From Ophiura sarsii (taxonomy: Eukaryota > Echinodermata > Ophiuroidea > Amphilepidida > Ophiuridae): DNA of 64,000 nucleotides. A program made the translations under genes and the position numbers. Numbering within the stretch: position 1 is the first letter of the stretch; the number at the start of each line of letters is the position of its first letter. A model generated the notes under the pieces. It was not told the DNA's origin, searched no databases, and saw only the letters and a program-made list of their open reading frames with translations. The DNA lies in NCBI GenBank assembly GCA_035610835.1, contig CM069457.1, forward strand, positions 21,694,658-21,758,657. Direction: 5' to 3'. Shown here piece after piece: positions 45,569 to 57,729 of this stretch.

Positions 45569-46656
45569 GTATAAGACAAATTATTTCATCTGTATTTACA
45601 TTTAAAAATGGTACACAAGTTCAAACGTCATTACTCTCATCAAACATTCAGTATTTGGTATTAAGGGTTATACAAGTTAGTAGATGATTTAGTTGGCTTT
45701 CAAATGTTGTTAATTTGATTTTAAAATGTTCTTCCCAATCCAATGATATGCTTGATCGATCACAGGTATTAAAAAACCTGGTTTGTGCCACTTTTAAGGA
45801 AAAATGATGCTCATGGAAAGAATGATTTTTTGCTAATTTAATAATGAGTATTACTAATTAGTGTTGGTACGGGCTTTAAGATGACTCTTTTAACCTTTCA
45901 AATACCGTTTGTTTGGTCTCATTTTGCTTTATTCTATCAACAAATATGCTTGAATATATTTGACCAAAAAATGTAAAATTTGTGCTATTTTTATGCAGAA
46001 ATGCTTCAAAGTGTTAAACATAACAGCAATGTTACACATGGATGATTTCTTTAAAAACTTGCACAACTTTAATCTTGTTTTCACGTGGACATACAAGCAT
46101 ATATTTTGATAGACGCAAGCAAATTCGACAAAACAAACAGCATATGAAAGGTTATTTAGTTATTTTGAAGCTAGTACAAACATCAACTCCAAATACAAAA
46201 TATTTAATGGTGATTATGACACATTCCACAAAAAACATGTTTCTCTAAGGTGGCACAAGCCCGATTTTTATTGCTCGTTGTTGATCCGACATATCTGTAG
46301 ATTGAGAAATGTAAACACAATTAAATAAACAGCATTTGAACTAAATTATCTTTCAGGTCATATAAAGAATACAGCCAAATACCAAGTCACCAATGAGGGC
46401 AATGACGCAAAACACATGCACCCTTTTTTTAGAGACAACATGTAGAGAATAAATAAAAGATAGAATTTGTAGTTTGGTTGCCAGACTATCGTGAGAGTAT
46501 TTTGAGAAGTGGATGTTGGCAATTGCAATGAAAATATGGAACTGCCCATCCATTATAGCACCATAGGCTGGCAACCAAAATACAATTTCTTTCTTATCGA
46601 TATATATGATGTTTGTACAACATACGTCAGAGTGCATTTGAATCGCATGCACTTAA

Positions 46657-47259
46657 GGGGGCTGTCAACCCTCACAACATGACATTTATCAAGCGCTGTA
46701 AATTTTGAACTATTATAATATGATGTAATTAAAAATACACATTTTTGGGAAAGGAAATGAGTCGGAGAATCCATTTTTGGTATCAAATTTCACAAAAAAT
46801 GCTGTTTTTTTAAATTTTAACCAAAAAATCACATTTGTTGGCTCAAAATTTGCTGCATTCGTAGCAAATTCAGTTTTTGGTAAAAAATGCTGAGATTGCA
46901 CCAAATTCATCTAAAGACATTTTCCTGGGACTTTTATTTAGTTTTTACATACAAATTTTTAGTTTTTAAAATTTTGACCAAAAAGTGACAAAAACATTTT
47001 TGCCACTTTTTGGTCAATAATTAAAAAAATAAATCAGATATTCAAAAACAAAGTAAAAACCCTCCTAGGGAATTTTTTTCAAAATATATTTTTAGTTATC
47101 TTGACAAAACCTAAAATGGAACAAAAACCATGTTTTTTATAATTTTCTTCAAAATGGTTGGATTCATTGAACCCATTTCATCAGGAAAATGTATACTTTT
47201 ATATAGATTAAATGAATAATGAAGGAGTTACATCACTTTTACGGAGAGGTCACACCCCC
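46657..47259. mobile_element. TTAA-flanked 0.6 kb foldback
   Basis: TTAA lies at 46653-46656 and 47260-47263. Termini gggggctgtcaaccc and gaggtcacaccccc are inverted, and the interior is A/T-rich with mirrored ttggtcaaa phrases. The right-hand two thirds of 57730-58112 is a copy in the other orientation. Confidence 0.75.
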
Positions 47260-47263
47260 TTAA

Positions 47264-48226
47264 TATAAGAATTGCCCTCATTAGAGTACACTCTGACATC
47301 ATTGCACAGAGGACACACAGTATGAGTTATATTTTCATATGAAGTTCTTTATCATGTCAATATGTTGTAAATCTTGAGGATCAAAGTGGGCGCATGTGTG
47401 CATATCTAAGCGTATTTAAATCATGTGCGTAAAATGAGTTGTAAGCTTTGGAATGTGTGCTGCCCTCACTCTCCAGGGGTATAGGAACAAACAAAATTTG
47501 AGAAGTAAACAGTAATTTTCTTATGCCCAGGATCATGTTTACTGTATGCCGTGTACCTGTTAAAGTACCAATGAAATACAACCAAAGAAGCTACACAGTA
47601 CCAGTAACTCTACTTCTGTGTGGCTGCTTTGGTTGTACCGCACTGGAAGTGTACAGTTCCCATGCAAGTACTAACCTAGTCTTTGTCAAAGAAACCTCGC
47701 AAAATTACCTGTAGAGCGCCGAGAGAAGCGTGGCGTATGTCGACCACCAAAGGCAGGATGCCGAGCGAAGCGAGGCGTCTTTGCGCAAATAGCTATTCTA
47801 CCGTGTAAGCAGTATAAATGTGTTGATCAAACACCGTCGTCATCGTAAAGCACGATTAGCTCCGCCTAATTCTAGTAACGACAACGTTTAAAGATAGCAC
47901 TTGATATATCGATGACGTCTCCCGATATATCATGACATAATTATCAACCAATCAGCAAGCACAATTTGTCCGGGATAAATCTTCTGTAAAACAATACAAA
48001 ACATAACACAAAGATTATTTGAGGAAAGGCGTTGTATTAAACAATTTTTATACAGGGTGCTCACACTGTGGTCACACACACCACCACAATGCCTTGATGA
48101 AGGGCTAGTACTAACCATACTGGCGGTCAAGTAACCATCATGATACCAGGCATAACAAAATGGCTATGTATAACATTTTTCATATGTCTAAAATCATTTT
48201 ACCATTAATTATGTTGTAATTAACAG
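47264..48226. other. End of intron 16
   Basis: Short imperfect repeats (gccgagmgaagcgwggcgt twice near 47717 and 47760). No gene. Confidence 0.45.
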
Positions 48227-48381
48227 GACGGTGAAGATGCCCCGCGTAAGATCCGACAGTTTCATTTCATCTCCTGGCCTGACATGGGATTGCCTGAGTA
48301 CCCTACGCCACTCATAAACTTTCTTAGGATTGTGAACACTTACCAACCTGAGGGATCCAGCATACCCATCATACACTGCAG
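48227..48381 (+). CDS. RPTP exon 17: D1 WPD loop and catalytic Cys
   Basis: 155 bases, phase 0 to 2; acceptor taattaacag and donor gtaagc. It encodes RQFHFISWPDMGLPEYPTP and, at its end, SIPIIHC. The general-acid Asp is at 48281-48283 and the nucleophile Cys at 48377-48379. The usual W-P-D-H-G reads W-P-D-M-G, so the WPD-loop His is replaced by Met while the catalytic Asp is kept. The 3' half of the exon with its donor is repeated six times immediately downstream. Confidence 0.93.
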
Positions 48382-48948
48382 GTAAGCATTGTGGGATAGC
48401 CTGCGTACCCTATGTCCCTCATATTGTGAATACTTATCAACCTGAGGGATCCGGTCTACCCACCACGCAGGTGAGAATTGTTGGATAGCCTGAGTACCCT
48501 ATATGCCCTCATAAACTTCATTAGGATGTGAATATTTAACAATCTGATGAGGGAACCATATCCATCATACACTGCAGGTAAGTGTCATGCCTGAGTACCT
48601 ATAACGCCATGCATAAACTTCCTTAGATTGTGAATACTTTCCAACCTGAGGGATCCGGCCTACCAATCATACACTGTATGTAAGCATTGTGGGATAGCAT
48701 GAGTACCGTACCCTATGTCCCTCATATTGTGAAAACTTATCAGCCAGAGGGATCCGGCTACCCACCATGCACTGCAGGTAAGCATTATGGGATAGCCTGA
48801 GTACCCTATGTCCCTCATATTATGAATACTTATCAACCTGAGGGATCCCGTGTACCCATCATACACTGCAGGTAAGCATTGCGGGATAGCCTGCATACCC
48901 TATGTCCCTCATTTGTGAATACTTACCAACCTGAGGGATCCGGAGAAC
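48293..48948 (+). repeat. Tandem array of the exon 17 3' half with its donor
   Basis: The real exon end (from cctgagtaccctac at 48293) is followed by six copies beginning at about 48400, 48489, 48590, 48699, 48796 and 48890. Spacing is 89-109 bp. Each copy has cctgagggatccgg-like and, in most, cactgcag followed by gtaag. Copies 1, 4, 5 and 6 share a deletion (ctcatattgtgaat); copies 2 and 3 keep the longer ctcataaacttc form. The last copy breaks off near 48944. None has a matching acceptor. Confidence 0.93.
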
Positions 48949-49420
48949 ATGAGAGTAAAGAACAAATATGGATTTAATAAAATGAACCCATTTCATGTGA
49001 ACCTCGTCCACTATAAATCTGCAGCTAGTAATGTAAGAGTAATAGCTGACGAGTTAGGCATTTTTCAGTAGGCTTATTGTTATTTTGTCGATGGATTATT
49101 TTCAGGGTAGGACTCAATTTCCTGGGACTCGCTCCCATCCCTACTGTCCTATGTAAACATGGTATTCATATCTAACTATGGTAAAAAATAAATATTATTT
49201 ATTGTTTGTTATTATTTTTATTGACATGCATACTATGTTGATATAAACATTGTGACCATCAGGAGATACAGACATCTTGGTTAAGATCCTGAACCATTAA
49301 GAGTCAACTAGCACCTAAAGGTGAAATGCATGCTGGGTTTTACATCAAATGAATGTCTTCCTTGTATATTTAGATGAATGGAGCATGAACCTCTGCACAC
49401 TCAACCCTAATATTGTATAA

Positions 49421-52349
49421 GGCTCATTCCATGAAGTTGGGGCATTTGTTAAAATAGCAGAATTTGGTACTTTAGGCAGCTTATAAACTGTTTTACTCTA
49501 TGTGTATATCAAATTTTTTTAGTGTCCAAAAACAGAACTAGGTAATAGTATTGAGCCATGAAAAAAAAAAAAAAAATTGACCCTTCCTTGAAGAAAAAAA
49601 TAATAAAAAATGAGGTGGTGTCCACGACTATTTTTGCTAAAAAACGTGACATGGAAAACACAACAATTAATATGAGTTTTATGTAAGCAAAACTATCATA
49701 GAATTGCTTGGAAATCGATTTGATTAATAAAAGATACATGTATTCATAGTTTATTGACCAAAACTTTTCGTCACGCTGGACTGATTTTTCACCCAAGCAA
49801 CATGAAAATTGCCTTTCCGATGCTACACACGGTGTCCACAAAATATACACGTGTAGCATTGGGAGTTTTCATTGCTGAATGGGGGTAGTTCTCTATCATA
49901 CATTTTTAAATTATTTTCCAAAATTAAGAGCATTTATCAATTGAAAACTATTGCAAATGAGAATAAATTTCATGAAGACCATTCCATATATTCATGAAAA
50001 AGTATACCGTGCCGTGCGCATGGTGTCCTTACCATAAAATGTAGCATCGTGATAAACATCCTATGCAATTTGTGGGAATTCCCCCCTGGAGATGAATAAA
50101 ACATTCCATATTTCTTTTGTAAGGATAGAGGTCAATAGCTATCAGGTTTGTTTTGGAATTTGCCACATGTGGGCTAGTTTTATCAAGGTTTTAGTCGCTG
50201 GTGTCCAATGGTAGCATCGGGACTTTTATGTAGCATCAAAATGTACACATTGGATAGTTTTGTGAATGGTAAGTGCGATTGTAATTATTTCTTAATGTTG
50301 CTTGTATGTCTGTATTTATTAATGCATTTTTATTGAAAGGGAAACACTGAATCAGAATTTCTTTTCATGTTATGATATTAATTTTGAGTCACAGACGCCA
50401 TAATAATTTGGCGTCCATGTAGAATCGGGCATAGCATGGGCAATATTTTGCATTGGGTATCGTTATAGTTCGTTGAAATTGTATTTCTTTTGTAGAATCA
50501 CATCATTAATAAACTTTGAAGTTAATAATGAATTAGTTTTTGCTCTTTTAATGCTAATAATATAGCTTACCAATACGATGCTACATGGACACCATATCCA
50601 TGTAGCATTTCATAAAATTTGCCTAATTAGACTAAAACAATTACCCCATTCGAAATTATCCATCACCCAAAACATTCAAAACATTGCCTACATTTTACTA
50701 CACTTTACAGAACAAAAGGCATATTATGAGAGATGTATATCTAATGAAATATATTAATACACAATGCTACATGGACACCATTTCCATTAGCATTTCACTG
50801 AATTCACAATAAACATTCCCTTATTTTAGTTTTATTTACTATAAATAAAACAAATAATTGTAAATCATTTAAGTTCTCTATCCTTTGCTATTCTTTTCAT
50901 GTTAAATGAATAATAAATAAAATACTCCAGCATGATTTTAATATAAATATTTTCCTGCAACACAAAAAGTGCAACATGAATAAATAATCTACTCTAATAT
51001 CAAAACACAATGTTCCATGAAAATACTAAGCCATAGGGTTTATTTTGTTTTGCTTTGCAGGTTCTTGACATTAAATCAGAAGACAGTTCTATCGTCCTGG
51101 AATTTATGGAGATGAACACAATTAAGGAACCCATCATTTTCAAAAACCAGTACCTTTCCAAAGAAATCCATCATGGCAATTAAATGATTTTTTTTGCAAA
51201 CTGACTTTTTAAGTGATCAAACTTTTCAATCATCTTTATCAATAATAGAGGATGATTCAATCAGAAACGAGCAAAGAGACTAAGATCACAAAGGGTACTT
51301 TTAAGAACAACACTGCATGAAGTTTGTTTCAGTGGACATCTTAAGTTTCTCTGATCAATGGTGTATTGTTATTGTGTAATAGTAAGAAATGGTGTATGTA
51401 TATCATAGGTAATTATGTTTTATGCTTCATGGCAGGTTATCTTTTTGTGTAATTTGTAGTTTTACAATCCATGTTATTAATTTTATCGTGTGCTTATAAC
51501 ATAAAAAGTTAACATCATAGTACATCCTCTCTATTGATCTGAAAAAGATGCACCTGTTCAAGCTGTTCCAAATATTTTAGGGCACGGTGTCCATGTAGCA
51601 TCGTAATACTTAAGTACACAGAAAAGGTAAATTTTACATGAACAGTCTTTAGATAAATTTCAAGCAATTCACTCTATGTATCTACTTGATATGATGAACA
51701 AGTAGACAAACCATTATCACGCTCAAATAATTGTAACAGTATGAATAGTCTTATTATTAACAATGTTACAAGACGCGGTGTCCATGTAGCATCGGTAGTG
51801 CATTTTATAACATTATACAGGTAAATAATACTTCATATACTTTCTTTATGACTATAATGTAATCAATGTGCATGGTTTATAGAGTACTTTACATCAAACA
51901 AATATTGATATGTACTTTATTTAAATTCATTATACAAATTGCAAAATAAAGAGTCACTTTTCAATGAGTTTTTACATAAAACAGTTAATCTACGATGTCT
52001 TGTTCGTTAAGTTATGTTCAACCTAGACAAATCTGGTTTCTTTTCATGTATTTGTGGTTCGAAGTAGTTAATTGAGGTATATAAACTTGGCCCACATCTT
52101 CAGCTAATTTATTAGAAAATGATATGGAAATGGGAAATGGTGTCCATGTAGCATCAGTATTTTTGGAAATGTCATCCAACTGTTGAACATGTGCGGTTAT
52201 TTTATACCAAATGTTACATTAAAAAGAAAAGTTCTACATTGGACTTTGGTAAATGTAGAACCTAAAAAAGAAGAAAGAGTTGGAAAATATCCATTTTGAA
52301 AATTTCACTTGGATGTCACGTAATATGCCCCAACTTCATGGAATGAGCC
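49421..52349. mobile_element. 2.93 kb element with TIRs and a recurrent internal motif
   Basis: Termini ggctcattccatgaagttgg and ccaacttcatggaatgagcc are exact inverted repeats. ATAA flanks both ends (49417-49420, 52350-52353), suggesting a 4-bp duplication. The interior carries at least nine copies of a motif close to GGTGTCCATGTAGCATCG in both orientations, about every 170-210 bp in two blocks. No transposase was found; one exon-like open frame is present (51061-51183). Confidence 0.85.
51061..51183 (+). CDS. Candidate terminal exon of unknown origin inside the 2.93 kb element
   Basis: A strong acceptor tract (ttttgttttgctttgcag) precedes a 40-codon open frame reading VLDIKSEDSSIVLEFMEMNT ... 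YLSKEIHHGN and then a TAA stop. Composition and the acceptor look like a real last exon. It cannot be joined to RPTP exon 17 in frame (phase 2 would give a stop after about 17 codons), so it is not part of the phosphatase. It may be the relic of the element's own gene. No family is recognised. Confidence 0.35.
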   Translation, partial: VLDIKSEDSSIVLEFMEMNTIKEPIIFKNQYLSKEIHHGN

Positions 52350-52390
52350 ATAACTGTTTAGTGGCCCTAATCTCAGCTTTCTATTCCACT

Positions 52391-52837
52391 CGAAATTGGA
52401 CACAAAGAAGATTTTAATGTTGCAACCACAATGCATTGCGCCAACTCAAGATTACCTTATCGATACTCGTATCAATACGATCGATATATCAGTGACCTTT
52501 GTACCTCGAGATATCAATATCATGGCTTTCTGTCACTCATTACATGTATGGGAAAATCGATGGTTTCCCAGTCATTTGGTTTTCCAATAACTGTGAGTAA
52601 GTTTTTTACAGTCGAGCTCTTAGGTTTTAGAAATAAGAAAAAGGAACACTGAGAACTAATTTATCTATTGATGTAAACAAGTATCTAAGAGCTTGTACGA
52701 TGATGGCGATATGAAGCCATGATTTTGTGCATGTGTCTATGGGAACCGAGATGAATTGGTGACCAGATTTACGACATTTTGCAAAAAACGCAATGCATTG
52801 TGGTGCTGTCTTTAAAATCTTCTTTGAATTGGACCTA
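52391..52837. mobile_element. MITE sister copy of 35989-36551
   Basis: Left acaaagaagattttaatg and cacaatgcattgcg arms are mirrored by gcaatgcattgtggtgctgt and taaaatcttctttgaattgg. The middle phrases match the copy before exon 11. Confidence 0.85.
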
Positions 52838-52865
52838 ACCATTATATTGAGAAAAAACAAACCAA

Positions 52866-53560
52866 AAAAGTCTTAATCTACATACTGCTATGTGCCATTG
52901 TTAGTCAGTTCAAAAGTCTTAATCTACATATACTGCTCTGTATACTAGTGTCATACCTATGCACCATTTAGTCAGTTCAAAAGTCTTAATCTACATACTA
53001 CTCATACCTATGCGCCATAGTTAGTCAGTTCAAAAGTCTTAATCTACATACTGCTCTGTATACTAGTGTCATACCTATGCACCATAGTTAGTCAGTTCAA
53101 AAGTCTTAATCTACATACCACTGCAAATTATGAGCGATTTTTGAACAAACTAAGGTAAACTAAAAAGTAAATGCAATTCTAAACACAAAAGTAAACGTAA
53201 AAGTAAATGCAAAAACTAAACATTTTTTTTGCATTTTGCACCCAATTGACCTCAAAGCACGCTCAAAGTGAGTGAATATAATCACAGATGTTTCAACTAT
53301 CTGTGATATAATGGGACAGTTATTGATTAGAAGCTGAGGCTGGGTTGAAAACACCTTAGTTGTTGGGCTCACATAAGTGTTTAGTATTGCACTTACCTTT
53401 GAGTTTACTTTTAGTTTGTCCAAAAGTAAACACTCATAATTGGCAGTGTACTGCTCTGTATACTAGTGCCATACCTATGCACCATAGTTAATCAGTTCAA
53501 AAGTCTTAATCTACATACTGCTCCATATACTAGTGTCATACCTATAGTTAGTCAGTTCAA
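52866..53560. repeat. Tandem array of a ~65-bp unit, interrupted by an insertion
   Basis: Units of the form agtcttaatctacatactgc, tctgtatactagtgtcatac, ctatgcaccatagttagtca, gttcaaa occur about four times before and twice after the element at 53119-53448. Some units lack the tctgtatactagtg part. Confidence 0.9.
53119..53448. mobile_element. CACTG-ended MITE with TAC duplication inside the tandem array
   Basis: Left cactgcaaattatgag and right ctcataattggcagtg are inverted. TAC lies at 53116-53118 and 53449-53451 and restores the array unit when one copy is removed. CACTR termini with a 3-bp duplication are characteristic of EnSpm/CACTA elements. The interior has aaagtaaa repeats. Confidence 0.88.
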
Positions 53561-53740
53561 AATGGCGAGAAATATGCGAGTTTTTTTATATATCTCCGTG
53601 TGCAAACATAATGTTGGTGTACGCACATACCCCACATGTGATGAAAAGTGTACTGGGATGTGTTATGAAGAGTTATGCAAGCCCACGCTCTTCTGTATTA
53701 AGTCGCTGTTGTTAGGAGACTCGCCAATTTGGAACTAACT
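53558..53740. mobile_element. Second copy of the AATTGGCGA-arm MITE
   Basis: Left agttcaaaatggcgagaaat and right actcgccaatttggaact are inverted; see 20524-20725. Confidence 0.6.
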
Positions 53741-55776
53741 TAAAAAAATTGATGTGGATAAGGTCAATACAAAAAGCACAACATTTGATATAACTTTAAA
53801 GCAGAACTCTGTTTGAATCTTTTTAAAACATTGTGTTACGCCCATTTTGTGTCTCAAGTACCCTATAAGGGACTAACTCTGGTGTATCTTATGGTGTCCT
53901 GTTTGTTTGGTAGTTATGTAACATGTGCAAATATAGCTTAATGCATTTAAATAACCCTGATTATAAGCATGTTTGCATCTTGTGAAAATTATGCGTGACC
54001 AGTTGAATAAAGCAGACACATCATGTTTTAAAACTTTGGATAATTAAGTTTGTGAAATATATAAGTAATAGAATGTATATGATATAAAAATGTAATCACC
54101 TTCATGAAAGCTAGCCCACTGCAACCCATCAACACCTGTAGCCGGTCTTGTTACTTTTTACTCGCACATCTTTGTTTATTACACCTGCACATTGGCACGG
54201 GATGTATGATGTCTATCCTAATTGTACAAGCTGAGTGAAGCTTATAGGATGTAAACATTGAACATTGAAGATTGAACTGTCTTGAACACTTTACAGTGCC
54301 AGGTATAAATGATTTGTTTGTCGCGTGTTGGATAAATCGATTGCGATGAACATCAGCATTAATTGTCAATAACAAAACAAAAGGGTCAGAGATGGGAGTC
54401 ATAAATCAATAATTAATCAATCATTAATTGTCATGGTTAAGTAAACAGAACAAATTGGTGTATTTTGTCTTGATTTTGTCTGTGCGTGATGCTTGTGTGA
54501 GTTCCCTTCTGGAATTGGGGTGAATAGGAGCTTTTGCAACTTTTGAATCGACCTTAAGCCACTCAAGTGCCCATAAATCCGCCAAACAACATCGTAGCGC
54601 AACAAAAGAGGTGTTAAAATGCGCAGAAGATAACTGTGAATCGAATTAATTAATTATTTTTTTGCATACTATTTCAGGTTTCGATAAATCTGACCATTTG
54701 TAAGTGTTTAGATACTTTATTGGTGTAGTTTACTTACTGCATACATTTCAGCAAACGCTGTTGCCTTTCTCAACACATGTTTGATTTGATTTGGTTGTTG
54801 TGAGCTAACTGTAGGTCACCAACGCTATAGGGAGTTTTCCCAGCGGCAGTTGGAGTTGCCGGTTCATTTCTTGACTCCAGACAGTAAAAGTTTCTCAAAA
54901 ATGTGTGAAAGGTGGTACTGCCCCTCATTTCCGTTCATGGTGGTGCCCCCTTTCTCCTTATCTCCACTGCTTCTTTTATCCATCTCTTATACCGATCTTG
55001 TTCCTTGCCTATGACCTTTGCCTCTTTCCATCCAATCACATGATTAGTGTCCACTACGTGATGGTTGAGTCACGTATTGTAGATTGCAAAAAAATGGTGG
55101 CTGGTCGGGTGGCAATAGTCTAACTGAATTTCTCTGCTTCAGTCTTGCCACAATCAAACATGTGTTGAGAAAGACAATAGTTCAACAATGTTATTTCACA
55201 TCACTTTTAAGCATCAACATATCAATACTCAATAGTATCTGGTCACTATATTTATTTTAATAGATGGTATATTTTGTTCATAAAATAGGAATAGAAAAGC
55301 GTATGTTAACCCATCACATCGAAACAGACCAGTTGTTGGCAAACCTCATTTGCAGAAAAGAACATAAGAAAAAATAAAGAAAATAAAAGGAATTTATCAG
55401 CTCTCAAGCTTCAATAGGTTTGGTGTCATTTTAAAGCTAAAATTAGGTTTGTAACATGAAATTAAAATATAAATTTCCCTTTTTGGAAACAACTGGTCTG
55501 TTCTGATTTAATAAGTCACATGCTTGATGTGTTTGTGTTTCCTGAGCATAACAATATTATAGCATGCATCAATCGATCTGCATGAGAGGGAAAACTTTAG
55601 GCCAAGTGTATCATTCTGTATGTAATAAAAGTGTTTAGGAAATCCAAGTATTTGAACCTTTTTTGTTGTTGTAGGACTTGGCATTAAACGTAAATACCAC
55701 AATGTCATGGATGTGATTGATTGTGACTGATGAAGTATACATATAAAGCATGCTGTTTTCTGTTTGTCCTCTATAG
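53741..55776. other. End of intron 17
   Basis: A probable foldback lies at about 54765-55175 (gcctttctcaacacatgttt against aaacatgtgttgagaaagac). No exon or RNA gene seen. Confidence 0.5.
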
Positions 55777-55912
55777 TGCCGGTGTTGGTCGTACTGGCAC
55801 ATACATTACTGTTGACGCCATGTTAGAGATGGCTGCCGAAACGGGCAAGATTGATGTGCATAGTCAAGTGAAGAAACTGAGAGATGACAGAATCACGATG
55901 GTCCAAACACGT
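55777..55912 (+). CDS. RPTP exon 18: D1 P-loop and Q-loop start
   Basis: 136 bases, phase 2 to 0; acceptor gtcctctatag and donor gtaagt. Joined to exon 17 it completes the signature H-C-S-A-G-V-G-R-T-G-T, with the catalytic Arg. It then encodes YITVDAMLEMAAETGKIDVH and ends IT-MVQTR, the start of the Q-loop. All residues needed for catalysis are present, so D1 should be an active phosphatase. Confidence 0.93.
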
Positions 55913-55969
55913 GTAAGTTGCAATTTATACTTAGCCCAACAGTTTCTGATCAGGTGCTTATATGTGACC

Positions 55970-56340
55970 CATCATGAGTTAAAATGAGGCTCAATGTGTC
56001 AGAAGCTAATTGGATTTAGGAACACAAATGTGGGACACAGTCATAATATGTCAAATTCTTAGAGTTAAACTATACTTTGAGGTATTTAATTTTCTTATAC
56101 TCCATTGACTTGATAACAAAACCAACACTATAAATGTCCATAACTTGACAATTTGTATTTGATGTGTTGAGATAAAGTGATTTTCAATAATCCATAACTT
56201 TGGTTAGGAATGAGATATAACATTGACTTTGTACCAAAATGTCCCTAATTAACTTACACATATTATCATGATATAAATAACTCAATATTCATGTCTCTCA
56301 TTGTGCCTCATTTACTTGTGTTGGATCACATATGTTATTC
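55970..56340. mobile_element. Relative of the 36795-37600 foldback
   Basis: aatgtgggacacagtcataa, gataaagtgattttcaataa and tatcatgatataaataactc match phrases at 37100-37430. It is followed by a 20-base G run at 56371-56390. Confidence 0.7.
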
Positions 56341-57562
56341 GTTATGTGGAATAAACAAATGAAAGTCAATGGGGGGGGGGGGGGGGGGGGTGATAATATT
56401 GGGATTTACAATAATGCCTAATATCAGTCTCAATTTTAATTTCAAAATGGTGGGTTAGCCTCAATTAATATACTCATGACCAGGCAGTGGATTTGATGAG
56501 CAATAGCACAATCCTCTGTTCTTTTAATAAAATCAATTAAAGCAGGGGCGTGAGAGTTCCTCTTGTTAGCTTATTTCCTCTTTTTAAAAATTTGTCTTAT
56601 GCCAATCTTTCAGCTTTATATTTTATTTTCAGCCCATATTTGGCATTTTTACCCTAATTTACGCTGTTTTTCCTCATTTTTGTTTTTCCTCTTTTATTAT
56701 TTGTGGCCTCTCACACCCCTGTTAAAGGTGTATGACCCGATCAAACAGTAGTTCCACTATCATGACATTTCCTGAGATTCAGGAAATTATGGTTGTTTTC
56801 GGGTAAAGTTCGTAAAATGAATTAATTCTAGGTAATTTAGGGAAATCTGGGAAATGTCAAAATTGCAATTTTGCAAAAGAAGAGAAGAAAAAAATCTGTC
56901 CTCTTGTATTCTGTTTTCATTCATGTTTGGTGCCCTGTAATAAAATTAAAGTGTTGCCAACCAACCTTTAGTCACCAATCACCCCTGGTCCTGTTTTTTC
57001 CCTTCAAAACACATAGGCCTATTAGTTACACATAGCTCCCTCAATACAACCCTACCACATGATTCCCACATTGATGGCATTTTAACTACCCCTACATCTC
57101 AAATTTGTCGATGCCGATTCCGGAGTTTCTCACATGCATTATATCATTGCCATCCTTAGGCATCCATGACATTTGTTAAACAACAGAAAATAGGTGTGAA
57201 AGCGCTGCTATCAAATCAACTTTTCCTCATTGAAATTGAGATGTTGGTTTGAGAAAGCTTATATTTTTTTACTTCCCTGCAAAGTTATAGACTTGGAAGA
57301 TGTTTCATTAAATCTATGAGCAAAAAAGTAGTGAACCTCCAAAAGGGGTTTTACCCAAGCAAGAATGTGTATATTGTTCTATGGGGAAATTCCAAGTGAA
57401 TTTGTGCTTTTATCGTAAAAACTACTGAATCAATGTTACTCAAATTTTGGAAAAGGACTTTATGCTGAACCTTCATATAGAAGAATAAACACTGAGAAAA
57501 AATGTGGCTGACATTGGGTCACCCGTCTGTATAATGTTTCTATGGTTTTGTTTTATTTACAG

Positions 57563-57715
57563 GGTCAATATGAGTTTATCTACAACACAGTTGAAGAAGC
57601 CGTCATGTGTGGTGATACAGCCATACTTATCACCAATCTGAGACAAGAACACAGTGATTTACTGAGCACTGTTAACAAGAAAACTGGCAACACTAAGATT
57701 GTGGATCAGTGGAAG
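57563..57715 (+). CDS. RPTP exon 19: end of D1 and linker
   Basis: 153 bases, phase 0-0; acceptor tttatttacag and donor gtgatt. It encodes GQYEFIYNTVEEAVMCGDT, the Q-loop end and the last D1 helix, then a linker with NKKTGNTKIVDQWK leading toward D2. The Gln-Tyr of Q-T-R-G-Q-Y is intact. Confidence 0.92.
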
Positions 57716-57729
57716 GTGATTATTAGATA

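Noticed and set aside
48660..48896. Minus-strand frame of 78 codons
   Set aside because: It is the antisense of the exon 17 tail array; the repeated peptide pattern reflects the tandem DNA.
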